From Panulirus ornatus (taxonomy: Eukaryota > Arthropoda > Malacostraca > Decapoda > Palinuridae), in the NCBI RefSeq assembly GCF_036320965.1, contig NC_092228.1, forward strand, positions 19,862,469-19,926,468: a stretch of 64,000 bases of DNA, given 5' to 3'. The notes beneath the pieces are model-generated. The model was not told the DNA's origin, searched no databases, and saw only the letters and a program-made list of their open reading frames with translations. The translations under genes were made by a program, and so were the position numbers. Shown here in pieces: positions 1 to 10,505 of this stretch. Numbering within the stretch: the stretch's first letter is position 1; each line of letters starts with the position of its first letter.

Positions 1-2415
1 GAGGTGAGCCCAAGCTGGCTGAAGCTTACCATGGTGAGGGGAGCCCCAGCTGAAGCTTACCATGGTGAGGTGAGCCCAAGCTGGCTGAAGCTTACCATGG
101 TGAGGGGAGCCCCAGCTGAAGCTTACCATGGTGAGGGGAGCCCCAGCTGAAGCTTACCATGGTGATATGAGCCCCAGCTGAAGCTTACCATGGTGAGGGG
201 AGCCCAAGCTGAAGCTTACCATGGTGAGGTGAGCCCAATCTGAATGAAGCTTACCATGGTGAGGTGAGCCCAAGCTGAAGCTTACCATGGTGAGGTGAGC
301 CCCGGCTGAAGCTTACCGTGGTGAGGTGAGTCCCAGATGAAGCTTGTCATGGTGAGGTGAGTCCCAGCTGAAGCTTGTCATGGTGAGGTGAGTCCCAGAT
401 GAAGCTTGTCATGGTGAGGTGAGTCCCAGCTGAAGCTTGCCATGGTGAGGTGAGTCCCAGCTGAAGCTTACCATGGTGAGGTGAACCCCAGCTGAAGCTT
501 GTCATGGTGAGGTGAACCCCAACTGAAGCTCACCATGGTGAGGTGAACCCCAGCTGAAGCTTACCATGGTGAGGTGAACCCCAACTGAAGCTCACATGGT
601 GAGGTGAACCCCAGCTGAAGCTTGCCGTGGTGAGGTGAGTCCCAGCTGAAGCTTACCATGGTGAGGTGAACCTCAACTGAAGCTCACATGGTGAGGTGAA
701 CCCCAGCTGAAGCTTGCCGTGGTGAGGTGAGTCCCAGCTGAAGCTTACCATGGTGAGGTGAACCCCAGCTGAAGCTTGTCATGGTGAGGTGAACCCCAAC
801 TGAAGCTTACCATGGTGAGGTGAGCCCCAGCTGAAGCTTACCATGGTGGAGGTGAAACCCCAAACTGAAGCTCACAATGGTGAGGTTGAACCCCAGCTGA
901 AGCTTGTCCTGGTGAGGTGAACCCCAAATGAAAGCTTTACCATGGTGAGGTGGCCCCGCTGAAGTTACCATGGTGAGGGGAACCCAATGAAGGCACATGA
1001 GTGAGGTGAACCCCAGCTGAAGCTTACCATGGTGAGGTGAGCCCCAGCTGAAGCTTACCATGGTTAGGTGAGCCCCAGCTGAAGCTTACCATGGTGAGGT
1101 GAGTTCCAGTTGAAGCTTACCATGGTGATGTGAACCCCAGCTTAAGCTTACCATGGTGAGATGAGTCCCAGCTGAAGCTTGTCATCGTGAGGTGAGTCCC
1201 AGCTGAAGCTTGCCATGGTGAGGTGAGTCCCAGCTGAAGCTTACCTTGGTGAGGTAAGTCCCAGCTGAAGCTTGCCATGGTGAGTTGAGTCCCAGCTGAA
1301 GCTTGTCATGGTGAGGTGAGACCCCAGCTGAAGCTTGCCATGGTGAGGTGAGTCCCAGCTGAAGCTTGTCATGGTGAGGTGAACCCCAGCTGAAGCTTAC
1401 CATGGTGAGGTGAGACCCCAGCTGAAGCTTGTCATGGTGAGGTGAACCCCAGCTGAAGCTTGTCATGGTGAGGTGAGTCCCAGCTGAAGCTTGTCATGGT
1501 GAGTTGAGTCCCAGCTGAAGCTTACATGGTGAGGTGAGTCCCAGCTGAAGCTTGTCATGGTGAGGTGAACCCCGGCTGAAGCTTACCATGGTGAGGTGAA
1601 TCCCAGCTGAAGCTTGTCATGGATGAGTCCCAGCTGAAGCTTGTCATGGTGAGTGAACCCCAGCTGAAGCTTGTCATGGTGAGGTGAACCCCAGCTGAAG
1701 CTTACCATGGTGAGGTGAACCCCAGCTGAAGCTTGTCATGGTGAGGTGAGTCCCAGCTGAAGCTTGTCATGGTGAGGTGAACCCCGGCTGAAGCTTACTA
1801 TGGTGAGGTGAGCCCCAGCTGAAGCTTACCATGGTGAGGTGAGTCCCAGCTGAAGCTTGTCATGGGGAAGTGAACCCCAGCTGAAGCTTGTCATGGTGAG
1901 GTGAGTCCCAGCTGAAGCTTGTCATGGTGAGGTGAGTCCCAGCTGAAGCTTGTCATGGTGAGGTGAGTCCCAGCTGAAGCTTGTCATGGTGAGGTGAGTC
2001 CCAGCTGAAGCTTGTCATGGTGAGGTGAACCCCAGCTGAAGCTTACTTTGGTGACGTGAGTCCCAGGTGAAGCTTGTCATGGGGAGGTGAACCCCAGCTG
2101 AAGCTTACTTTGGTGAGGTGAGTCCCAGGTGAAGCTTGTCATGGTGAGGTGAACCCCAGCTGAAGCTTACTTTGGTGAGGTGAGTCCCAGCTGAAGCTTG
2201 TCATGGGGAGGTGAACCCCAGCTGAAGCTTACTTTGGTGAGGTGAGTCCCAGCTGAAGCTTGTCATGGGGAGGTGAACCCCAGCTGAAGCTTACTTTGGT
2301 GGAGGTGAACCCCAGCTGAAGCTTGTCATGGGGAGGTGAACCCCAGCTGAAGCTTACTTTGGTGAGGTGAGTCCCAGCTGAAGCTTGTCATGGGGAGGTG
2401 AACCCCAGCTGAAGC
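1..2415. repeat. 31-bp minisatellite array, about 78 copies
   Basis: A tandem array of a 31-bp unit with the core AAGCTTACCATGGTGAGGTG. Most units carry a HindIII site (AAGCTT), often next to a PvuII site (CAGCTG) and an NcoI site (CCATGG). Variants differ at a few positions (TTACC or TTGTC; AACCCC, AGTCCC or AGCCCC). From about 2035 to 2400, AACCCC-type units with TTACTTTGG alternate with units carrying GTCATGGGG. The array starts at or before base 1. Units near 845-1010 carry many small indels. The unit lacks stops on the minus strand, so frames of 84-94 codons appear there; I read them as by-products. Confidence 0.95.
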
Positions 2416-2475
2416 AAGCAGGAAATGGCCTGGATGTTTGAGGTAATGATGGAGCTGGAGTTGGTGGGGGACACT

Positions 2476-4805
2476 TGTGGTGGTGGTGGTGATGGTGGAG
2501 CACTGCCAGATATGGTGGTGGGGGCTCTAGTTGTGGTGGGGGAACATTGCTAGTTATGGTGGTTGGGGGCGCTGCTAGTTATGGTGGTGGGGGCTGTAGT
2601 TATGGTGGGGAGCACTGCTAGTTATGGTGGTGGGGGCTGTAGTTGTGGTGGGGGAGCACTGCTAGTTATGGTGGTGGGGGCAGTAGTTGTGGTGGGGGAG
2701 CACTGCTAGTTATGGTGGTGGGTGCTGTAGTTGTGGTGGGGGAGCACCGCTAGTTATGGAGGTTGGGACTGTAGTTGTGGTGGGGGAGCACCGCTAGTTA
2801 TGGTGGTGGGGGCTGTAGTTGTGGTGGGGGAGCACTGCTAGTTATGGTGGTGGGGGCTGTAGTTGTGGTGGGGGAGCACTGCTAGTTATGGTGGTGGGGG
2901 CTGTAGTTGTGGTGGGGAGCACTGCTAGTTATGGTGGTGGGGGCTGTAGTTGTGGTGGGGGAGCACTGCTAGTTATGGTGGTGGGGGCTGTAGTTGTGGT
3001 GGGGGAGCACTGCTAGTTATGGTGGTGGGGGCTGTAGTTGTGGTGGGGGAGCACTGCTAGTTATGGTGGTGGGGGCTGTAGTTGTGGTGGGGGAGCACTG
3101 CTAGTTATGGAGGTTGGGACTGTAGTTGTGGTGGGGGAGCACCGCTAGTTATGGTGGTGGGGGCTGTAGTTGTGGTGGGGGAGCACTGCTAGTTATGGTG
3201 GTGGGGGCTGTAGTTGTGGTGGGGGAGCACTGCTAGTTATGGTGGTGGGGGCAGTAGTTGTGGTGGGGGAGCACTGCTAGTTATGGTGATGGGGCTGTAG
3301 TTGTGGTGGGGGAGCACTGCTAGTTATGGTGGTGGGGCTGTAGTTGTGGTGGGGGAGCACCGCTAGTTATGGTGGTGGGGGCTGTAGTTGTGGTGGGGGA
3401 GCACTGCTAGTTATGGTGGTGGGGCAGTAGTTGTGGTGGGGGAGCACTGCTAGTTATGGTGATGGGGCTGTAGTTGTGGTGGGGGAGCACTGCTAGTTAT
3501 GGTGGTGGGGGCTGTAGTTGTGGTGGGGGAGCACTGCTAGTTATGGTGATGGGGCTGTAGTTGTGGTGGGGGAGCACTGCTAGTTATGGAGGTTGGGACT
3601 GTAGTTGTGGTGGGGGAGCACCGCTAGTTATGGTGGTGGGGGCTGTAGTTGTGGTGGGGGAGCACCGCTAGTTATGGAGGTTGGGACTGTAGTTGTGGTG
3701 GGGGAGCTCTGCTAGTTATGGTGGTGGGGACTGTAGTTGTGGTGGGGGAGCTCTGCTAGTTATGGTGGTGGGGACTGTAGTTGTGGTGGGGGAGCACCGC
3801 TAGTTATGGAGGTTGGGACTGTAGTTGTGGTGGGGGAGCACCGCTAGTTATGGAGGTTGGGACTGTAGTTGTGGTGGGGGAGCTCTGCTAGTTATGGTGG
3901 TGGGGACTGTAGTTGTGGTGGGGGAGCACCGCTAGTTATGGAGGTTGGGACTGTAGTTGTGGTGGGGGAGCTCTGCTAGTTATGGTGATGGGGCTGTAGT
4001 TGTGGTGGGGGAGCACTGCTAGTTATGGAGGTTGGGACTGTAGTTGTGGTGGGGGAGCACCGCTAGTTATGGTGGTGGGGGCTGTAGTTGTGGTGGGGGA
4101 GCACCGCTAGTTATGGAGGTTGGGACTGTAGTTGTGGTGGGGGAGCTCTGCTAGTTATGGTGGTGGGGACTGTAGTTGTGGTGGGGGAGCTCTGCTAGTT
4201 ATGGTGGTGGGGACTGTAGTTGTGGTGGGGGAGCTCTGCTAGTTATGGAGGTTGGGACTGTAGTTGTGGTGGGGGAGCACCGCTAGTTATGGTGGTGGGG
4301 GCTGTAGGTGTGGTGGGGGAGCACCGCTAGTTATGGAGGTTGGGACTGTAGTTGTGGTGGGGGAGCACCGCTAGTTATGGTGGTGGGGGCTGTAGTTGTG
4401 GTGGGGGAGCACCGCTAGTTATGGAGGTTGGGACTGTAGTTTTGGTTGGGGAGCTCTGCTAGTTATGGTGATGGGGCTGTAGTTGTGGTGGGGGAGCACT
4501 GCTAGTTATGGAGGTTGGGACTGTAGTTGTGGTGGGGGAGCACCGCTAGTTATGGTGGTGGGGGCTGTAGTTGTGGTGGGGGAGCACCGTTAGTTATGGA
4601 GGTTGGGACTGTAGTTGTGGTGGGGGAGCTCTGCTAGTTATGGTGGTGGGGGACTGTAGTTGTGGTGGGGGAGCTCTGCTAGTTATGGTGGTGGGGACTG
4701 TAGTTGTGGTGGGGGAGCACCGCTAGTTATGGAGGTTGGGACTGTAGTTGTGGTGGGGGAGCACTGCTAGTTATGGTGGTGGGGGCTGTAGTTGTGGTGG
4801 GGGAA
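2476..4805. repeat. 44-bp G/T-rich minisatellite array, about 53 copies
   Basis: Tandem units of 44 bp built on GTAGTTGTGGTGGGGGAGCA followed by CTGCTAGTTATGG or CCGCTAGTTATGG. Two main variants mix: one with GTGGTGGGGGCTG and one with GAGGTTGGGACTG; units with AGCTCT instead of AGCACT form a third class. The first part (2540-3100) is nearly all the first class, while 3560-4760 interleaves the classes, which suggests block duplication. The plus strand is almost free of C apart from fixed positions. A 60-bp unique spacer (2416-2475) separates it from the previous array. Confidence 0.93.
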
Positions 4806-5394
4806 GTTATGGTGGTGAAGGACACTATTGGTGATAGTGGTGGGGTACACTGGTGGAGGTGATGGGGGCACTGGATGGGGGACACTGGTGGTGATGGTGG
4901 TATCGAGTCGCTGGGGGCGATAGTAATGGGGAGCATGGGTGGTGATAATGGTGGAGAGCACTGGTGGTGATAATGGTGGGGCACTGCTGGTGATGGTGTT
5001 AGGGCACTGCTGGTGATAATGGTGGGGCACTGCTGGTAATGGTGTTGGAGGCACTGGTGGTGATAATGGTGATAATGGTGGCACCGGTGGTCACGGTTGT
5101 GGTGGGGGAGTACTATGGTAGTGGTGGTGATGATGTTGGGGACACTGGTGGTGATGATGTTGGCACCGTGGTCAAGATGATGGTGGAGGATCTGTTTGTA
5201 AGGGGGAGAGGGGGGGGGGGGGCAGTGGTGGTGATGGTGGCGGGGGACACAGGTGGTGATGATGGTGAGAGGCACTGGTGGTGGTGGTGCTGGAGGCACT
5301 GTTGGTGATGGTGACACTGATAGTGATGGGGGGGCACAGATGCTGATGGTCAGAGGCAATTGTGGTGGGGATGGTGGAGGGAGGTCACCACTAG

Positions 5395-5597
5395 TGGTGG
5401 AGAAGGGGCGATAAACGGTAGTGTTGGAGAAGGGGCGATAAACGGTAGTGGTGGAGAAGGGGCGATAAACGGTAGTGTTGGAGAAGGGGGCGATAAACGG
5501 TAGTGGTGGAGAAGGGGCGATAAACGGTAGTGTTGGAGAAGGGGGCGATAAACGGTAGTGGTGGTGAAGGGACGATAAACGGTAGTGATGGTGAAGG
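5395..5597. repeat. 27/28-bp sub-array within the GTG-rich region
   Basis: About seven copies of a 27-bp unit with the core GAGAAGGGGCGATAAACGGT, some 28 bp long because of one extra G. The units are much more alike than the surrounding sequence, so this is a local, younger expansion. Alternation of GTGGTGG and GTGTTGG types suggests that pairs of units were copied together. Confidence 0.85.
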
Positions 5598-6185
5598 GGC
5601 GTGACACTGGTGGTGGTGGTGGAGAGTGATTGACATTGGTGGTGGTGATGGTGTTGGTGGGGGGGGGGGTCGACCCTGGTGGTGGTGAGGTGATAGAGGG
5701 GTCGACATTGATGGCAGTGGGGGGGCGACACTAGTGGTGGTGGAGGGCGTCAGTGGTTGTGATGGTGGAGGGGGAGGAGCGACACTTGTGGTGGTCGTGG
5801 AGGGGGAGGAGCCACTCATTTGGTGGAGGGGGAGGGGCAACACTTGTGGTGGTGATGGTGGAGGGGAGGGGCGACACTTGTGGTGGTGATGGTGGAGGGG
5901 AGGGGCGACACTTGTGGTGGTGATGGTGGAGGGGAGGGGCGACACTTGTGGTGGTGGTGGTGGAGGGGAGAGGCAACACTAATGGTGGTGGAGGGGGAAG
6001 GGGCGACACTGGTGGTGGTGGAAGGGTAGGGGAGGGGCGACACTGATGGTGATGGAGGAGGAGGGGCGACACTTATGGTGGTAGTGGTGGCGGTGGAGGG
6101 GTAACACTGGTCGTGGTGGAAGTGGACCGGCGATGGTTGTGGAGGAGGGAAAGGGGCGACACTTGTGGTTGTAGTGGAGGGGGAA

Positions 6186-6420
6186 GGGCGACGCTGGTGG
6201 TGGTGATAGTGGAGGGGGAAGGGCGACGCTGGTGGTGGTGATAGTGGAGGGGGAAGGGCGACGCTGGTGGTGGTGGTGGAGGGGAAGGGCGACGCTGGTG
6301 GTGGTGATAGTGGAGGGGGAAGGGCGACGCTGGTGGTGGTGATAGTGGAGGGGGAAGGGCGACGCTGGTGGTGGTGGTGGAGGGGAAGGGCGACGCTGGT
6401 GGTGGTGGTGGAGGGGGGTG
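6186..6420. repeat. About 35-bp sub-array
   Basis: About seven copies of a unit with the core GGGGGAAGGGCGACGCTGGT, separated by either a longer segment with GTGGTGATAGTGGA or a shorter one lacking GATA. Long and short units occur in a repeated order, which points to copying of multi-unit blocks. Confidence 0.8.
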
Positions 6421-6888
6421 GGGCGACGCTGGTGCTGTTGGAGGAGAATGGGCTACACTGGTGGTAGTGGTGGAAGGGTAGGGGCAATACTGGTGGTGGG
6501 GGAGGGGCGATAGTGGTGGTGATGGATAGGGAAGGGGAGGGGTGACACTGGTGGTGGTGGAGGGGAGGGGCGGCAGTGGTGATGGACGGGGAGGGGCAGC
6601 AGTGGTGGTGGAGGAGGAGCAGGATGAAGGAGGGCCGAGAGTAGTGGTGGTGGAGGTGGAGGAGGAGGGGCGACACTGGTGGTGGTGGTGGCGGTGGTGG
6701 AGGGGGTGGGGGACGAACGGGAAGGGGCGACACTGGTTGTGGTGGAGGGAGGGAGGGAGGTAGTGGTGGTGAGGGAGGGGCGACAGTGGTGGCGGGGCTG
6801 CGGCCTAAAAATAACCGGGCCAGGGAGGCAGGGAGGCAGGGAGGCAGGCAGACGAGGACAGCATGACGCCCATAACCCCCGACGACGC

Positions 6889-9031
6889 TCATGCCACCAC
6901 CACCACCCACCCCTCACCCTCACCCATTTCCCTCCCTCCCTCACTCTCATGCCACCACCACCACCCACCCCTCACCCACACCCATTTCCCTCCCTCCCTC
7001 ACTCTCATGCCACCACCACCACCCACCCCCTCACCCACACCCATTTCCCTCCCTCCCTCACTCTCATGCCACCACCACCCACCCCTCACCCACACCCATT
7101 TCCCTCCCTCCCTCACTCTCATGCCACCACCACCACCCACCCCCTCACCCACACCCATTCCCCTCCCTCCCTCACTCATGATGCCACCACCCACCCCTCA
7201 CCCACACCCATTCCCCTCCCTCCCTCACTCTCATGATGCCACCACCCACCCCTCACCCACACCCATTTCCCTCCCTCCCTCACTCTCATGCCACCACCAC
7301 CACCCACCCCTCACCCACACCCATTTCCCTCCCTCCCTCACTCTCATGCCACCACCCACCCCTCACCCACACCCATTTCCCTCCCTCCCTCACTCTCATG
7401 CCACCACCCACCCCTCACCCACACCCATTTCCCTCCCTCCCTCACTCTCATGATGCCACCACCCACCCCTCACCTTCACCCATTTCCCTACCTCCCTCAC
7501 TCTCATGCCACCACCACCCACCCCTCACCCTCACCCATTTCCCTACCTCCCTCACTCTCATGCCACCACCCACCCCACACCCACACCCATTTCCCTCCCT
7601 CCCTCACTCTCATGCCACCACCCACCCCTCACCCACACCCATTTCCCTCCCTCCCTCACTCTCATGCCACCACCCACCCCTCACCCACACCCATTTCCCT
7701 CCCTCCCTCACTCTCATGCCACCACCCACCCCTCACCCACACCCATTTCCCTCCCTCCCTCACTCTCATGATGCCACCACCCACCCCTTACCCTCACCCA
7801 TTTCCCTCCCTCCCTCACTCTCATGCCACCACCACCCACCCCTCACCCTCACCCATTTCCCTACCTCCCTCACTCTCATGCCACCACCCACCCCTCACCC
7901 TCACCCATTTCCCTCACTCTCATGATGCCACCACCCACCCCTCACCCTCACCCATTTCCCTCCCTCCCTCACTCTCATGCCACCACCACCCACCCCTCAC
8001 CCATTTCCCTACCTCCCTCACTCTCATGCCACCACCCACCCCTCACCCTCACCCATTTCCCTCCCTCCCTCACTCTCATGATGCCACCACCCACCCCTCA
8101 CCCTCACCCATTTCCCTCCCTCCCTCACTCTCATGCCACCACCACCCACCCCTCACCCTCACCCATTTCCCTACCTCCCTCACTCTCATGCCCCCACCCA
8201 CCCCTCACCCTCACCCATTTCCCTCCCTCCCTCACTCTCATGCCACCACCCACCCCTCACCCTCACCCATTTCCCTCCCTCCCTCACTCTCATGCCACCA
8301 CCCACCCCTCACCCTCACCCATTTCCCTCCCTCCCTCACTCTCATGCCACCACCACCCCTAACCCTCACCCATTTCCCTCCCTCCCTCACTCTCATGCCA
8401 CCACCACCCACCCCTCACCCTCACCCATTTCCCTCCCTCCCTCACTCTCATGCCACCACCACCCACCCCTCACCCTCACCCATTTCCCTCCCTCCCTCAC
8501 TCTCATGCCACCACCACCCACCCCTCACCCTCACCCATTTCCCTCCCTCCCTCACTCTCATGCCACCACCACCCCCTCACCCACACCCATTTCCCTCCCT
8601 CCCTCACTCTCATGCCACCACCACCCACCCCTCACCCTCACCCATTTCCCTCCCTCCCTCACTCTCATGCCACCACCACCCACCCCTCACCCTCACCCAT
8701 TTCCCTCCCTCCCTCACTCTCATGCCACCACCCACCCCTCACCCTCACCCATTTCCCTCCCTCCCTCACTCTCATGCCACCACCACCCCCTCACCCACAC
8801 CCATTTCCCTCCCTCCCTCACTCTCATGCCACCACCACCCCCTCACCCACACCCATTTCCCTCCCTCCCTCACTCTCATGCCACCACCACCCCCTCACCC
8901 ACACCCATTTCCCTCCCTCCCTCACTCTCATGCCACCACCACCCCCTCACCCACACCCATTTCCCTCCCTCCCTCACTCTCATGCCACCACCACCCCCTC
9001 ACCCACACCCATTTCCCTCCCTCCCTCACTC
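6889..9031. repeat. 52-58-bp C-rich minisatellite array, about 39 copies
   Basis: Tandem units with an invariant core CATTTCCCTCCCTCCCTCAC and a variable (CCA)n segment. Unit length moves in 3-bp steps (52, 55, 58), set by the number of CCA triplets; some units gain an extra ATG (CTCATGATGCC). Late units (8560 onward) have lost a few more bases (CACCCCCTCACC). Every plus-strand frame is free of stops for long stretches, giving a 609-codon Pro/His/Ser/Thr frame at 7288-9117. I read it as a property of the unit. The plus strand is C-rich, the reverse of the preceding 4 kb. Confidence 0.94.
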
Positions 9032-9455
9032 CCAGGCAGGGCTGCACTAACCCTCCCCTCCCCTCCTCCCTCTCACCCCATCCCCCCCCTTCACCCTGCC
9101 ATGACCTCACCCCTTAGGGAGGGGTGCACCTCTCCCTCCCCCCCCAGCACCCTGCCAAGACCTCCCCAAGGCAGGGGTGCACTACTAGTGCTGCCCTTCC
9201 CACCCTGCCTGGGGTAGGGGTGGGATACTGCTGCCACCCCTACCCCCCTTCCCCTCCCCCCTACCCCCCCTTCCTGCCGGGAGAGGCGTACTGGTGCTTC
9301 CCCCTCCTCCCCCCTCCCCCCTCCCCTCCTCCCAGGCCCGGCTGGGCTACTGGTGCCAACCTCGTCCCCCCTTCCAGCCCACACACACACCCTCTCCCAC
9401 CCAGCGGGGGTGGCTTGCTGGTGCCTCCCTCACGACGGGGAAACAGTCAAATGGT
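9032..9455. other. C-rich spacer with decayed repeats
   Basis: About 420 bp of C-rich sequence between two arrays. Loose copies of a phrase like CTACTGGTGCC appear at roughly 60-90 bp spacing, so it may be a decayed flank of the 31-bp array that follows. No coding signal seen. Confidence 0.5.
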
Positions 9456-10425
9456 GCCACACTCAAGCTGGGGATGGGTTACTGGTGCCACACTCAGGCT
9501 GGGGATGGGTTACTGGTGCCACACTCAGGCTGGGGATGGGTTACTGGTGCCACACTCAAGCTGGGGATGGGTTACTGGTGCCACACTCAAGCTGGGGATG
9601 GGTTACTGGTGCCACACTCAAGCTGGGGATGGGTTACTGGTGCCACACTCAAGCTGGGGATGGGTTACTGGTGCCACACTCAGGCTGGGGATGGGTTACT
9701 GGTGCCACACTCAGGCTGGGGATGGGTTACTGGTGCCACACTCAAGCTGGGGATGGGTTACTGGTGCCACACTCAAGCTGGGGATGGGTTACTGGTGCCA
9801 CACTCAAGCTGGGGATGGGTTACTGGTGCCACACTCAAGCTGGGGATGGGTTACTGGTGCCACACTCAAGCTGGGGATGGGTTACTGGTGCCACACTCAA
9901 GCTGGGGATGGGTTACTGGTGCCACACTCAAGCTGGGGATGGGTTACTGGTGCCACACTCAAGCTGGGGATGGGTTACTGGTGCCACACTCAGGCTGGGG
10001 ACGGGCTTCTACTGCCACACTCAGGCTGGGCACGGGCTCCTGGTGCCACACTCAGGCTGGGCACGGGCTCCTGGTGCCACACTCAGGCTGGGCACGGTCT
10101 CCTGGTGCCACACTAGGCTAGGGACGGTCTACTGGTGTCACACTCAGGCTGGGCACTGGTTAATGGTGCTACACTCAGGCTGGGCACGGGCTCCTGGTGC
10201 CACACTCAGGCTGCGCACGGTCTCCTGGTGCCACACTCAGGCTGGGGAAGGGCTACTGGTGCCACACTCAGGCTGGGGAAGGGTTACTGGTGCCACACAC
10301 AGGCTGGGAAATGGTTACTGGTGCTACACTCAGGCTGGGGAAGGGCTACTGGTGCCACACTCAGGCTGGGGAAGGGCTACTGGTGCCACACTCAGGCTGG
10401 AGATGTGTTAGTGGTCCCACACTCG
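9456..10425. repeat. 31-bp minisatellite array, about 31 copies
   Basis: Tandem units of 31 bp with the core ACACTCAAGCTGGGGATGGG followed by TTACTGGTGCC. Units from 9456 to about 10000 are nearly identical apart from AAGCTGG or AGGCTGG. From 10000 to 10425 they are more diverged (GGGCACGGGCTCC, GGGGAAGGGCTAC). This uneven divergence fits a recently homogenised part and an older tail. All three plus frames are open for long runs because the unit contains no stop and 31 is not a multiple of 3. Confidence 0.94.
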
Positions 10426-10505
10426 TCATCTCGCAACACCATGTCCCTCCTTCACCCAGTCATTGCACCCTCTACCTCCTCACTGACTCACCATTAGCTT
10501 TATAG

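Larger units (their letters stand above)
4806..6815. repeat. Degenerate GTG/GGA-rich minisatellite region
   Basis: About 2 kb of plus-strand G-rich, C-poor sequence made of shifting short repeats. Recurrent phrases are GGTGGTGATGGTGG, GGGGCGACACT and GTGGTGGAGGGGGAGGGGCG. It looks like a decayed continuation of the 44-bp array, with at least two younger sub-arrays inside it. Long minus-strand frames rich in His, Pro, Ser and Thr (for example 5816-6910) follow from the base composition, and I see no protein domain in them. Confidence 0.85.

Noticed and set aside
7288..9117. 609-codon Pro/His-rich plus-strand open frame
   Set aside because: A product of the stop-free 52-58-bp unit. All plus registers are open.
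9353..10411. 352-codon frame with GWVTGATLKLGMGYWCHTQA-type repeats
   Set aside because: By-product of the 31-bp array.
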